A stretch of 64,000 nucleotides of DNA from Kibdelosporangium sp040675465 (GTDB lineage: Bacteria > Actinomycetota > Actinomycetes > Mycobacteriales > Pseudonocardiaceae). Positions within the stretch are counted from its first letter, which is position 1; every line of letters begins with the position of its first letter. The notes under the pieces were generated by a model. It was given only the letters and a program-made list of their open reading frames with translations. It ran no database searches and was not told the origin of the DNA. Below, piece after piece: positions 9,132 through 17,912 of this stretch. A program made the translations under genes and the position numbers. Where the stretch lies: NCBI RefSeq assembly GCF_040675465.1, contig NZ_JBFAPA010000017.1, positions 124,001-188,000 of the forward strand, given 5' to 3'.

Positions 9132-10186
9132 ACTCGTTGGAGTACCTGTCGTCGTTATGTGAGCGCCTGGGAGTGCCGGACCCGGTCGAGGAGTACCTCG
9201 CGCCCGTGGTCGGCCGGTGGAGCGCCATGCGCGAGGAGGCCTCCCGCTGGCGTGCGGCGGGCAAGGCGGCCGACCAGGTGTCGGCGTCGCTCACCTCGTC
9301 CTTGGGCGCGCTGGACGCGAACTGGGAGGGCGAGACCGCGGACTCGTTCATCGCGTACATGCAGAACGTCGGGCTCGCGGGCAACGACATGTCCGACGCC
9401 ATGAACGCCATGGGCGAGGTCCTGGACAGGACCGCGGACGGCATCGAGACGATCGTGACCGAACTGGCTTCGGTCCTCGAGGACACCTCCGCCACGAGCG
9501 CGCAGTCGATGATGGTCGCGGGCGAGGAACGGACGCGAGCCCATCTGTCCACTGTGCACGGACCCACGCGCGGGCTGTTCGAGTCGGTTCGCCAGGTGCT
9601 GGAGGCTTTTGTCCAGCTGTGCAACGGGATCGACGGGACCAAGCCGTTCGCGGCCGTGTCGATGACGCACACCATGCCGGCCGCGAACTGGGCGGTGCCG
9701 GAGGTTCCGGCCGGCGTGATGAGCGTGACCGGCCAGCCCAGCGCTGATCACCCCGCCGCGGATCACCCCGGCCCCGCCGGGGCTTCCGGATCGGCTGGTT
9801 CTGGTTCTTCGGGCTCGGCCGGTTCTTCCGGCTCCGCTGGCTCGGCTGGATCCGCTGGTCACGGTGGCGGCAGCTCGGCCGGGCACGCGACTCCGACGCC
9901 GGCTCCGGCTGCGAAGCCCCTGACGCCTGGCGCGAGTACCGCTGTCGGGGAGATCGCGCCAAGTCCGCCTGCGGCCGCTTCGCCTGCCGCGGCTGCCGCT
10001 CCGGCTGCGGCCGCAGCGGCCGCTGGTGGGATGGGCGGGATGATGATGCCGCCGATGATGGGCGCCGGGATGGGCGGCGGTTCCCAGGACCACAGCGGCA
10101 AATCCCGCCTCGTCGCCCCGCTCGAGGAGATCTTCGGCGACCCCCTCGACGGCGCCCCCTCAGTCATCGGCGAAGACGACGACTGA
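9128..10186 (+). CDS. WXG100-like ESX substrate with Gly/Ser/Ala/Pro-rich C-terminus
   Basis: The protein has 352 residues. Residues 1-170 form an alpha-helical domain with a WEG motif at 66-68 between two helices, the signature of WXG100-type substrates. Residues 200-330 are low complexity (repeated GSAGS-like units, then poly-Ala and Met/Gly-rich segments). They are followed by a charged end (SRLVAPLEEIFGD...). This domain order suggests a secreted ESX substrate of the PPE/EspB style rather than a classic 100-residue EsxA. Translation is coupled to the upstream EspC-like gene. No enzymatic domain is visible. Confidence 0.8.
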   Translation: MNSLEYLSSLCERLGVPDPVEEYLAPVVGRWSAMREEASRWRAAGKAADQVSASLTSSLGALDANWEGETADSFIAYMQNVGLAGNDMSDAMNAMGEVLDRTADGIETIVTELASVLEDTSATSAQSMMVAGEERTRAHLSTVHGPTRGLFESVRQVLEAFVQLCNGIDGTKPFAAVSMTHTMPAANWAVPEVPAGVMSVTGQPSADHPAADHPGPAGASGSAGSGSSGSAGSSGSAGSAGSAGHGGGSSAGHATPTPAPAAKPLTPGASTAVGEIAPSPPAAASPAAAAAPAAAAAAAGGMGGMMMPPMMGAGMGGGSQDHSGKSRLVAPLEEIFGDPLDGAPSVIGEDDD

Positions 10187-10193
10187 GCCCCGG

Positions 10194-11810
10194 CTAGTTG
10201 CCGCCGGGCTGGGCTGATGGGGTGGCTATGGTGCCGGCGTTGGGGTTGATGGGGACCGTGTCGTAGCTGCGCATGACGTCTTTGGTGTTCAGGCTGGCGC
10301 CGTCGGGCAGCAGCCGGATGATGGCGTCGGGCGCGGGGCTTTGTTTGGCGAGGCCGAGAGCGCCCGCGGTCTTGACGTCCGGGATCCCGTATTTCACGCC
10401 CCTGTCTGAGATCAACGAGATCGAGCCGGTCTCGAAGTCCAGTTTCGACGAGGAGGCCCGCGCCACCGCCGCGCGGCCCGGGGGCATGAAGAACTGGTCG
10501 ATCTTGGTCCCGTCCGCGCTCGGCGTCGAGATCCTGACCGGGGCCATCTTGTTGCCCTGCGCGTCCTTGGGGGTCGGCAGGTCGCCGCTGATGTGCAGCG
10601 AGGTGTGCTGGTCGCGCGCGGTTCCGGTGCCCTGGAGGCTCCATTCGAGGCAGGCCACCGAGTTGCCCGCGGCCTGCGCCTCCAGCACGTCCGGCACGGC
10701 GTCCGGGGAGGCGGAGTCGTCGATGGTGGTCCTCGGCTGCAGCGCGCTCATCCGCTCCGGGGCGATGTCCGGGATGTTCGGGCTGGCCGACTTCTCGTAC
10801 CGGATCAGGTCGGCGGTGGTCTGCTTGATCTTGTCGATGTGGTCGGACTGCACCACGTAGTACTCACGCTGGTTGCCCGCGCGCGGCACCGCGAACACCG
10901 CGCCCAGCGGGAGCCCGAGGTTCACCGACGTGCTCGTGCCGGGGATGTTCGGCGCGGCCAGCGCCTTCACCTCGGGGATCGCGTTCAGCAGACCGGTGCT
11001 GATCTCGCGGACGCTGTTCGGCGACAGCTTCAGCGCCTGCACCACCGACGACTTGTTCATGTCGACCTCGGCCCGCACCGCGTTGGAGTTCTGCTGGTTC
11101 ACCGAGGTCGGCGTGCGGTAGATCAGGTACGTCCGGTTGTTCTTGGCCTTCACCAGCAACGACTCGCCCTCGCGCAGCTCGCGGTCGTACGAGTCGACAC
11201 CGGCCAGCACGGTCGTCTCGATACCGGTCTTGGACCGCTCCTGCGGCAGCGTGCTGTCGATCAGGATCCGGTCGCAGACACCCCAGTCGTCCTTGATCCG
11301 CTGGTCGTCCGACGGCAGCAGCTGCGGCCCGTTCGGGATGCCCGCCAGGCGCGCCTTCGGGATGTCCTTGAGGTTGTCGTCCGAGATCACCGTCGGCGTG
11401 CCCGGGGCCTGCGCGGGGGTGCCGGAGTCGTCGTTGGCCGCGGGCGGCGGCGCGGCCTGCTGCCCGTTGCCCTGCTCCTGCTGGGCCAGCAGCAGCAACC
11501 GGGCCGAGGCCAGGTTGAACGTCGGCGTCAGCGTCTTCGGGTTGCCGGAGACCACGTACACCGTGCCGGACGGCTCGGCGATGATGATCCCGCTGTCGGG
11601 CACCTGCGGCGCGGGGGACAACAGCCCCACGATCACGAAGCCGAGCACGCCCACGGCGGCCAGCACGACCCCGACCATGGTCGCGCGCGAGTGCGTGCGC
11701 ATCGGGTCGTGCAGCATCACCGCGTCCTTACGGACCAGCGCCGACTGCATCCTGCGCAGCACGAACCGGTACGCCTGAACCTGTGATTTCGTCGTCGGTG
11801 TTGAGGGCAT
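10194..11810 (-). CDS. eccB: Type VII secretion protein EccB
   Basis: EccB is the single-pass membrane subunit whose large extracytoplasmic domain sits on the ESX complex. The chosen ATG at 11810 starts MPSTPTTKSQVQAYRFVLRR, the classic EccB N-terminus. The motif ALVRKDAVMLHDPMRTHSR precedes one transmembrane helix at about residues 44-66. The periplasmic part holds two Cys (in VCDRIL and VACLEW) likely to form the conserved disulfide. The length is 538 residues. It is convergent with the WXG-like gene (7 bp apart) and divergent from eccE. Confidence 0.94.
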   Translation of the reverse strand: MPSTPTTKSQVQAYRFVLRRMQSALVRKDAVMLHDPMRTHSRATMVGVVLAAVGVLGFVIVGLLSPAPQVPDSGIIIAEPSGTVYVVSGNPKTLTPTFNLASARLLLLAQQEQGNGQQAAPPPAANDDSGTPAQAPGTPTVISDDNLKDIPKARLAGIPNGPQLLPSDDQRIKDDWGVCDRILIDSTLPQERSKTGIETTVLAGVDSYDRELREGESLLVKAKNNRTYLIYRTPTSVNQQNSNAVRAEVDMNKSSVVQALKLSPNSVREISTGLLNAIPEVKALAAPNIPGTSTSVNLGLPLGAVFAVPRAGNQREYYVVQSDHIDKIKQTTADLIRYEKSASPNIPDIAPERMSALQPRTTIDDSASPDAVPDVLEAQAAGNSVACLEWSLQGTGTARDQHTSLHISGDLPTPKDAQGNKMAPVRISTPSADGTKIDQFFMPPGRAAVARASSSKLDFETGSISLISDRGVKYGIPDVKTAGALGLAKQSPAPDAIIRLLPDGASLNTKDVMRSYDTVPINPNAGTIATPSAQPGGN

Positions 11811-11935
11811 TCTCGGCCTGCAGCTCTCCCTGTCGCGGTACGGTTCCGCAGGATAGCCGTACCGGAGACGCCCGGCCCGCGCTTTGGCAGAACCGGTGCT
11901 GACCAGCGTGATCGAGGGGAAGAGACGGAACAGGG

Positions 11936-13345
11936 ATGTCGGTGACAACGCCTCCACGACCTGGCATGCCACCGCCTGGGGGACGCCCGCCAGGAGGTGG
12001 CCCGCCGCCGGGCGGACGCCCGCCGGGCCCGCCGCCCGGCCCGCCACCGGGGGCTCGTCCGCCGGGCAGCACGGGTCCGATGCCCGCGCCCACGCCGCCG
12101 GGGCCGCCCCGGGTGCCGATCCACGCCAGGCGCCGCACCGGCGGCGCCAGCCTGGGCGCGCTGCCCGTGTCCAACCTGGTCGTGGTGGAGATCGGCCTGG
12201 CCATCGGGCTGATCCTGCTCGCGGTCGACACCGGCCTGCTCTACGTCGCCATCGGCGTGCTCGTGCTGGCGCTGCTGTTCGCGTTCATCCGCTGGCGCGG
12301 CCGCTGGTTCCCCCAATGGGTGAACCTGACGACGAAGTACACGTTCCGGTCGCACTCCCGGGTGACCAAGCCCACGCCTCCGCCGATGCCGGTCGAGCCC
12401 GACAGCGAGACGACCGTGACCGGCCCCGAGGACCCGCGGGTCAGCCTGCTGCGGCTGGCCGTGCCGGACCTCGTGGTGGCGCACGGCAGTGACCACGAGC
12501 GCAACCCGCTGGGTCTCGCCTGGCACAACGGCACGTGGACCGCGGTGCTGCTGGTCGACCCGACGCCGAGCCTGGTCACCCAGGTGGGCTCGACCCCGAG
12601 CCTGCCGCTCGGCGCCCTCGGGCCCTGCCTGGAGGACCGTGGCGTGGTCCTCGACGCGATCCAGGTGATCTGGCACTGCTACCCCGGCAGCACCGCCCTG
12701 CCGCCGAACTCGCCCGCGCTGGCCTCGTATCTCGAAGTGCTGGGCCCGCTGCCCGCGGTCGCCCGCCGGACGACGTGGGTCGCGGTGAAGCTGGACCCGA
12801 GCCGGTGCCCGGCGGCCGTCCGCGAACGTGGCGGCGGTGTCGTCGGCGCCCATCGCGCGTTGATCGGCGCGCTTTCCCGTGTTCGCAACGCATTGGAGTC
12901 CCGTGGCGTGCCGACGCGCCCGCTTGACCCGGACGAGTTGTTGCGAGCGGGCATCTCCGCGGCCGAGCTCACCGCGGTGGCGGGTACGAACAACCGGGTT
13001 TCCTTGCAGGAACGGTGGACCGGCGTGACCGCGGCCGGTGTCGGGCACGCGAGCTACGCGATCACCGGCTGGCCGAACGGCAAGATGGCCAACAGCCTCA
13101 ACGCCCTCACCAGCGTCCGCGCGCTTTCGTCCACTGTGGCCTTGTCGCTCTCGCCGGGCAGCGAGGACGACCAGATCGGCGTGCGCGGGCTGGTCCGGGT
13201 CAGCGCCCGCACCCCGGGTGAGCTGGACCAGGCCGACGAACGGCTGGAGGCCATCTCCGACCGGATCGGCATCACCCTGACGCCGCTGCGGGGCCTGCAG
13301 GTGGCCGGGCTCGCGGCGACCCTGCCGCTGGGAGGTGCGGTGTGA
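11936..13345 (+). CDS. eccE: Type VII secretion protein EccE
   Basis: This 469-residue protein begins with an unusual Pro/Gly-rich stretch (residues 7-60) and then two adjacent transmembrane helices (about 81-99 and 101-118), followed by WRGRWFPQW and a soluble domain. The two helices plus a C-terminal cytosolic domain are the EccE pattern, and the gene sits beside eccB as expected. The Pro-rich start is longer than in mycobacterial EccE. The stop overlaps the next gene by four bases (GTGA). Confidence 0.88.
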   Translation: MSVTTPPRPGMPPPGGRPPGGGPPPGGRPPGPPPGPPPGARPPGSTGPMPAPTPPGPPRVPIHARRRTGGASLGALPVSNLVVVEIGLAIGLILLAVDTGLLYVAIGVLVLALLFAFIRWRGRWFPQWVNLTTKYTFRSHSRVTKPTPPPMPVEPDSETTVTGPEDPRVSLLRLAVPDLVVAHGSDHERNPLGLAWHNGTWTAVLLVDPTPSLVTQVGSTPSLPLGALGPCLEDRGVVLDAIQVIWHCYPGSTALPPNSPALASYLEVLGPLPAVARRTTWVAVKLDPSRCPAAVRERGGGVVGAHRALIGALSRVRNALESRGVPTRPLDPDELLRAGISAAELTAVAGTNNRVSLQERWTGVTAAGVGHASYAITGWPNGKMANSLNALTSVRALSSTVALSLSPGSEDDQIGVRGLVRVSARTPGELDQADERLEAISDRIGITLTPLRGLQVAGLAATLPLGGAV

Positions 13346-14073
13346 GCGGATCCAGCCGGTTGCTCGACACGCAGGGCATGAACAAGGGCGTCGCCCCGGA
13401 GTTCCTGCTGTCCCCCGCGATGCTGGACCAGGTCAGCCCGTCCGGCGACCGTGGCGGCGTGCTGCTCGGCCAGGGGCCGCAGGGCGAGCCGTTCACCATC
13501 TCCGCGCTGCGCCCGGCGCCGACCAGGATCGTGCTGGTCGGCGGGCTGTACCTGGCGCTGCAGACCGCGTTGCGGGCGATGGCGGTGGGCGCGTGGGTGG
13601 TCGTGGCCACCGGGCGCCCGGCGAAGTGGCAGGTGCTGGCGAAGGCGGCCGGGACCACGCCGGACGGCCGCCCGGTTCCGCTGGTGCAGATCCGCCGGCT
13701 CAGCCCGGTGGAACTGCCGACGCCGAGCGAGGACAGCCCGCTGCTCGTGGTTCACGACGGCGGGCCGACCCCGCAGGAGATATTTCCGCCGCGAACTCCG
13801 TGGCAGACGACCATTTACGTTTTGCCATATTTGCATCCCCAGGCCGGTGCCACCGCGAATGCCGCGGACATCGTCCTGATGCAACGGCTTCCCGCCGGCC
13901 AGGCCCAGCTGGCCGCGCGGATCTGGCGATTGCCGCCGCAGCTGGTGAATCAGCTGACCGGGCTCGGTGACGACCAGATCGTGGCGCTCGGGCAGAACAC
14001 CTGGAAACCGATCCGGCTCGTCACCACACAGCGTGAGCAGCAGATTCTCGGCCCCATCCGGCGCGGCGACTGA
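13342..14073 (+). CDS. Protein of unknown function coupled to eccE
   Basis: The protein has 243 residues, no signal peptide and one weak hydrophobic segment (RIVLVGGLYLALQTALRAMA, about 55-74). It starts on a GTGA overlap with eccE. It alternates short beta-like and Pro-rich stretches and has no catalytic motif I recognise. Its place at the end of the eccE operon suggests an accessory role in ESX secretion. Third-position GC is high throughout except around 13790-13870, where several AT-rich codons occur. Treat the function as unknown. Confidence 0.8.
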   Translation: MSGSSRLLDTQGMNKGVAPEFLLSPAMLDQVSPSGDRGGVLLGQGPQGEPFTISALRPAPTRIVLVGGLYLALQTALRAMAVGAWVVVATGRPAKWQVLAKAAGTTPDGRPVPLVQIRRLSPVELPTPSEDSPLLVVHDGGPTPQEIFPPRTPWQTTIYVLPYLHPQAGATANAADIVLMQRLPAGQAQLAARIWRLPPQLVNQLTGLGDDQIVALGQNTWKPIRLVTTQREQQILGPIRRGD

Positions 14074-14090
14074 TCAACACGCCGTTCGGT

Positions 14091-14128
14091 TAGCCCGTTT
14101 GCCGCAGCGGAAACCGGCAGACGGGCTA
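14091..14128 (+). terminator. Hairpin terminator after the eccE operon
   Basis: An inverted repeat TAGCCCGTTTGCCG (14091-14104) pairs with CGGCAGACGGGCTA (14115-14128), 14 bp with one mismatched position and a 10-nt loop. It lies 18 bp past the upstream stop. No clear T-run follows. Confidence 0.65.
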
Positions 14129-14287
14129 ATTCATTCCCAGGGAAAGAGTGACAGCTCGAAGTTACTCGGCTCTCTTGCGTAATGACGTTCTGAAGGACAA
14201 CTCTGGTGTCCGTTCCTTCCGATTTCACGGGAGTGGCGGCGAGGGCGATCAATGCCACCCCGTGCCCTGCATGAAGGAGACCAGAGA

Positions 14288-15469
14288 ATGGCTGTATCCA
14301 AGGCTGCCCGTTTGGCGGGGACAGCCGGTGCCGTTGTCCTGCTGGCCGCGACACTGGGCCTGGCGGCGCCTGCCCAGGCCGCACAGGGCCAGATTCTGGG
14401 CCTGGACCTGCCGACCGCGGTCAAGGGCTCGTACATCGTGGTGCTGAAGGACTCGGCGAAGACCGCCACCACGATGACCTCGAAGTACGGCGGTACCGTC
14501 AAATACCAGTACTCGGCGGTGTTCCAGGGCTTCGCGGCGGACATGAGCGAAGCGCAGGCCCGCAGGCTGGCCGCCGACCCATCGGTCGCGTCCGTGGAAG
14601 CCGACCAGGTGATGAGGATCGACGCCACCCAGACGAACCCGCCGTCGTGGGGTCTGGACCGCATCGACCAGGCGAACCTGCCGCTCAACAACGCGTACAA
14701 CTACTCGACGACCGCGTCGAACGTGCACGCGTACATCATCGACACCGGCATCAAGTTCACCCACACGACGTTCGGCGGCCGGGCCACGCTCGGCACGGAC
14801 GCGGTGACGCCCAGCACGGGCGGGGTCGACTGCCAGGGTCACGGCACGCACGTCGCCGGCACCGTGGGCGGTAGCCAGTACGGCGTGGCCAAGGCCGTTC
14901 AGCTCGTGGCCGTCCGGGTTCTGGGCTGCGACGGCTCCGGCACCACCGCCGGTGTCATCGCCGGCGTGAACTGGGTGACGCAGCACGCCATCAAGCCGGC
15001 CGTGGCCAACATGAGCCTCGGCGGCGGCGCGAGCACCACTCTGGACACGGCGGTCCGCAACTCGATCGCGTCCGGTGTCACCTACGCGATCGCGTCCGGC
15101 AACTCCAACGCCAACGCCTGCAACTCCTCGCCCGCTCGGGTGACGCAGGCCATCACGGTGAACGCCACCCAGAGCAACGACGCCCGCGCGTCGTTCTCGA
15201 ACTTCGGCACCTGCACCGACATCTTCGCGCCGGGCGTGAACATCACGTCCTCGTGGGGCGTCGGCAGCAACACCGCGACCAACACCATCAGCGGCACCTC
15301 GATGGCCACCCCGCACGTGGCCGGCGCGGCCGCGCTGTACCTGGCCAAGAACCCGACCGCCTCCGCGGCGACCGTCGCGTCCCAGCTGATCGCGAAGGCC
15401 ACCCCGAACAAGGTCACCAACCCCGGTTCCGGCTCGCCGAACCGCCTGCTGAACACCAGCACCCTCTAG
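14288..15469 (+). CDS. Secreted subtilisin-family (S8) serine protease with I9 propeptide
   Basis: This 393-residue pre-pro-enzyme resembles aqualysin and proteinase K. A signal peptide covers about residues 1-31 (ends AAPAQA). An inhibitor-I9 propeptide covers about 48-112 (SYIVVLKDSAK...SVEADQVMR), and the S8 catalytic domain covers about 118-393. The triad is D152 (AYIIDTGI), H185 (CQGHGTHVAG) and S338 (GTSMATPHVAG), with N272 for the oxyanion hole. AAGGAG at 14275-14280 fixes the ATG at 14288. It is preceded by a terminator and about 160 bp of leader, so it is probably its own unit. Unlike the mycosin it has no membrane anchor and is expected to be released. Confidence 0.93.
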   Translation: MAVSKAARLAGTAGAVVLLAATLGLAAPAQAAQGQILGLDLPTAVKGSYIVVLKDSAKTATTMTSKYGGTVKYQYSAVFQGFAADMSEAQARRLAADPSVASVEADQVMRIDATQTNPPSWGLDRIDQANLPLNNAYNYSTTASNVHAYIIDTGIKFTHTTFGGRATLGTDAVTPSTGGVDCQGHGTHVAGTVGGSQYGVAKAVQLVAVRVLGCDGSGTTAGVIAGVNWVTQHAIKPAVANMSLGGGASTTLDTAVRNSIASGVTYAIASGNSNANACNSSPARVTQAITVNATQSNDARASFSNFGTCTDIFAPGVNITSSWGVGSNTATNTISGTSMATPHVAGAAALYLAKNPTASAATVASQLIAKATPNKVTNPGSGSPNRLLNTSTL

Positions 15470-15485
15470 AAAGCCCTGCGGCCAG

Positions 15486-15513
15486 GCGGCTCCCGACCCT
15501 GCACGGGAGCCGC
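15486..15513 (+). terminator. Terminator after the secreted protease gene
   Basis: A perfect 10-bp stem, GCGGCTCCCG (15486-15495) with CGGGAGCCGC (15504-15513), and an 8-nt loop, followed by TTCGG. It starts 17 bp after the protease stop. Confidence 0.7.
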
Positions 15514-15551
15514 TTCGGTCCGTGCGGGGCCGTTTCCGGCATCATGCGGCC

Positions 15552-16376
15552 ATGCGTTCGGACGACTGGCACACCACCGGGGACATCACCGAGTTTCTCG
15601 CCCACGCCGGGGATTTCTTGCGTTCACAGCCCGCCCGGCACACCACTCCGCTGACGACGATCGAGAAACTGCGGACACAAGGGACGGATGCCGTCTTTGG
15701 TTGGCTGGGGAGGGGAAACGAAGTCAGCGCGTTCTTCTACCACCGTCCGAACCAACGCCTGACCGTCTCCCGCTTGTCGGCTGAGGAGTCCGGCGCCCTC
15801 GCCGCCCGGCTGGCCGGCGTCACTCTTTCCGGTGTCACAGCGGAGAACGACACCGCAGCCGCCTTTTCCGAGGCGTGGCAACGGCTCACGGGCGCGGCGG
15901 CTGTTCCCACCGTGCAGGTGCTGCTCTACCGGCTCGGCACGCTCACCCCACCGGAGCCGGTTCCCGCGGGCTGGGGTCGCGTTGCGGAGCCGCAGGACCA
16001 CGAGCAGGTCGTCCGTTGGTGCGACGCTTTCCGCGCCGATGTCGAGGAGGCTCCCGCCGAGTCCTGGGCGGTCTCGCGGTTCGCCGACAAGCAGTTCACG
16101 TTCTGGGAGACCCCGGACCGCACTCCCGTTTCGATGGCGGGCTCGACGCGGATGGTCGGCGGCATGGTCCGGGTGGATCCGGTCTACACCCCTGCTCACC
16201 TGCGGGGGCTCGGCTACGCGGGTGCCGTGACGGTCGAGGTGAGCCGGGCCGCTTTGGCCGCGGGTGCGACGGATGTCGTGCTGTTCACGAACCCCGCCAA
16301 CACCACCAGCAACGCGCTCTACCAGCGCATCGGCTACGTCCCGGTCACCTCCTTCACCGGGTACGACTTCTTGTGA
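15552..16376 (+). CDS. GNAT-family N-acetyltransferase
   Basis: The protein has 274 residues. The C-terminal 150 form a GNAT fold with the acetyl-CoA-binding loop HLRGLGYAGA, preceded by the strand GGMVRVDPVYTP and followed by LFTNPANTTSNALYQRIGY, a pattern common to this family. The N-terminal half is a less conserved extension typical of actinobacterial FR47-like members. The substrate is unknown. The ATG at 15552 was preferred over an in-frame ATG-rich region upstream that overlaps leader DNA. It is convergent with truA; the stops are one base apart. Confidence 0.85.
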   Translation: MRSDDWHTTGDITEFLAHAGDFLRSQPARHTTPLTTIEKLRTQGTDAVFGWLGRGNEVSAFFYHRPNQRLTVSRLSAEESGALAARLAGVTLSGVTAENDTAAAFSEAWQRLTGAAAVPTVQVLLYRLGTLTPPEPVPAGWGRVAEPQDHEQVVRWCDAFRADVEEAPAESWAVSRFADKQFTFWETPDRTPVSMAGSTRMVGGMVRVDPVYTPAHLRGLGYAGAVTVEVSRAALAAGATDVVLFTNPANTTSNALYQRIGYVPVTSFTGYDFL

Positions 16377-16377
16377 A

Positions 16378-17166
16378 TCAGTCGAGGGTGCGGACGTTGC
16401 GGGTGAGCTCGGCGCGGCTGGCGAGCTGGTCGTCCGGCGGGTAGTCCACGGCGGTGAGCACCAGGCCGTGCGCAGGGGCCACTGTGACGCCGCTGGCGCG
16501 ACTTTCGGCCGTCAACAGGGACACTGGCCAGTCGGCGGGTTTGCGGCCCTCACCGACGGCGAGGAGGGCCCCTACGAGGCTGCGGACCATGGAGTGGCAG
16601 AACGCGTCGGCGGACACCCGGGCGAGCAGGACGTCGCCGTCGCGGTCCCAGTCGAGCCGCTGCAGCTCACGGATGGTCGTGGCGCCTTCGCGTTTCCTGC
16701 AGAACGCCACGAAGTCGTGCGTTCCCAGGAGTTTCGCGGCGGCGAGGTTGAGCGCGTCCAGGTCGAGCGGGCGCGGCCAGCCGACGATGTGGTTGCGCTG
16801 CAACGGTTCCACCACCGCGTCGGAGACCCGGTAGGTGTAGTGGCGGCGCATCGCGGAGAACCGGGCGTCGAAGCCGGACGGCGCCTGCCGCACGCCGAGG
16901 ATCCGGACGTCGCCCGGCAGCGCGCGATTCAGCCGGTACCACAGGCGATCCGGCTCGACGTCGACCGGAAGGTCCACATGGGACACCTGCCCGGTGGCGT
17001 GCACACCGGCGTCGGTGCGGCCCGCGACGGTCAGCCGGGGCGGTTGGCCGCGCAGGATCTGGCCGAGCGTGTCCTCCAGGACGCCGCAGACCGTCCGGCG
17101 TCCGGGTTGACGCGCCCACCCGGAGAAGTCCGTGCCGTCGTAGGAGATGTCGAGACGCACACGCAC
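16378..17166 (-). CDS. truA: tRNA pseudouridine synthase A
   Basis: TruA converts uridines 38-40 of the tRNA anticodon stem to pseudouridine. The catalytic aspartate is D52 in AGRTDAGVHA. The N-terminus MRVRLDISYDGTDFSGWARQ and the ending region VDYPPD match the family, and 262 residues is normal. It starts with GTG and follows rplQ on the same strand with a 53-bp gap, the usual actinobacterial arrangement at the end of the alpha operon. Confidence 0.95.
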   Translation of the reverse strand: MRVRLDISYDGTDFSGWARQPGRRTVCGVLEDTLGQILRGQPPRLTVAGRTDAGVHATGQVSHVDLPVDVEPDRLWYRLNRALPGDVRILGVRQAPSGFDARFSAMRRHYTYRVSDAVVEPLQRNHIVGWPRPLDLDALNLAAAKLLGTHDFVAFCRKREGATTIRELQRLDWDRDGDVLLARVSADAFCHSMVRSLVGALLAVGEGRKPADWPVSLLTAESRASGVTVAPAHGLVLTAVDYPPDDQLASRAELTRNVRTLD

Positions 17167-17201
17167 GAGCCCGCCGTCCCCAGTGGGAACGACGGGCTCG
17201 T
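17165..17201 (-). terminator. Hairpin between rplQ and truA
   Basis: Arms ACGAGCCCGCCGT (17165-17177) and ACGACGGGCTCGT (17189-17201) form a 13-bp stem with one mismatch. It lies 19 bp after the rplQ stop and reaches the truA start codon, so it could be a terminator or an attenuator that limits truA expression. Confidence 0.5.
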
Positions 17202-17219
17202 GCCGGTCGTGCTGAGCCG

Positions 17220-17876
17220 TCAGGACTCGTCCTTCTTCTCGGACTCGTCCTTGGCGTCGGCGCCCTCGGCGGGCTCCTCGGCCGCGTCCTTGGTCGCCGA
17301 CTCCGGCGCCTCGGCGTCGGTGTCCTCGACCTCGGGCGCCTCGGTGGCGGCCTCGGCCTTGGGCTCCTCGGCCTTCTTGGCAGCGTCCTTCTTGGCCGCC
17401 GCCTTCGTGATCTTCTCGGCGTCACCGGCGACGAGCTTCTCGTTCACCAGCTCGATGATCGCCATCTTGGCGTTGTCGCCCTTGCGCGGCAGCGTCTTGA
17501 CGATGCGGGTGTAGCCACCGTCACGGCCGACGAAGAACGGGCCGATCTCGGCCAGCAGGCGGTGCACCACGTCCTTGTTGCGGATCACCTTGGTGATCTC
17601 GCGGCGGTCGTGCAGCGCGGCCGGGCTGACCTTGTCGTTGCCGTGCTTGTCCTTGCGCTCGGTCTCCGGTGCCGTCTTGGCGAACTCCTCGTTCGCCAGG
17701 TGGGCGTGCTTGGCCCGGGTGATCAGGCGCTCGGCCAGCGGACGCAGCCGCTTGGCCTTGGCCTCCGTGGTGGTGATCCGGCCGTGCGTGAACAGCGAGG
17801 TGGCCAGGTTGGCCAGCAGCAGCCGCTCGTGCGCCGGAGACCCGCCGAGGCGACGGCCCTTCGTGGGGGTGGGCAT
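17220..17876 (-). CDS. rplQ: 50S ribosomal protein L17
   Basis: The first 115 or so residues match L17 (MPTPTKGRRLGGSPAHERLL; LATSLFTHGRITTTEAKAKR), which lines the peptide exit region of the large subunit. At 218 residues the protein is much longer than the 127 of E. coli. The extra residues, from about 145 on, are an Ala/Glu/Lys/Asp-rich acidic tail, probably disordered. Such tails are common in actinobacteria. It ends the alpha operon after rpoA. Confidence 0.96.
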   Translation of the reverse strand: MPTPTKGRRLGGSPAHERLLLANLATSLFTHGRITTTEAKAKRLRPLAERLITRAKHAHLANEEFAKTAPETERKDKHGNDKVSPAALHDRREITKVIRNKDVVHRLLAEIGPFFVGRDGGYTRIVKTLPRKGDNAKMAIIELVNEKLVAGDAEKITKAAAKKDAAKKAEEPKAEAATEAPEVEDTDAEAPESATKDAAEEPAEGADAKDESEKKDES

Positions 17877-17912
17877 TCCTTGCTCCTAGTCGAATGTGCT
17901 CCAGCCAGGGGC

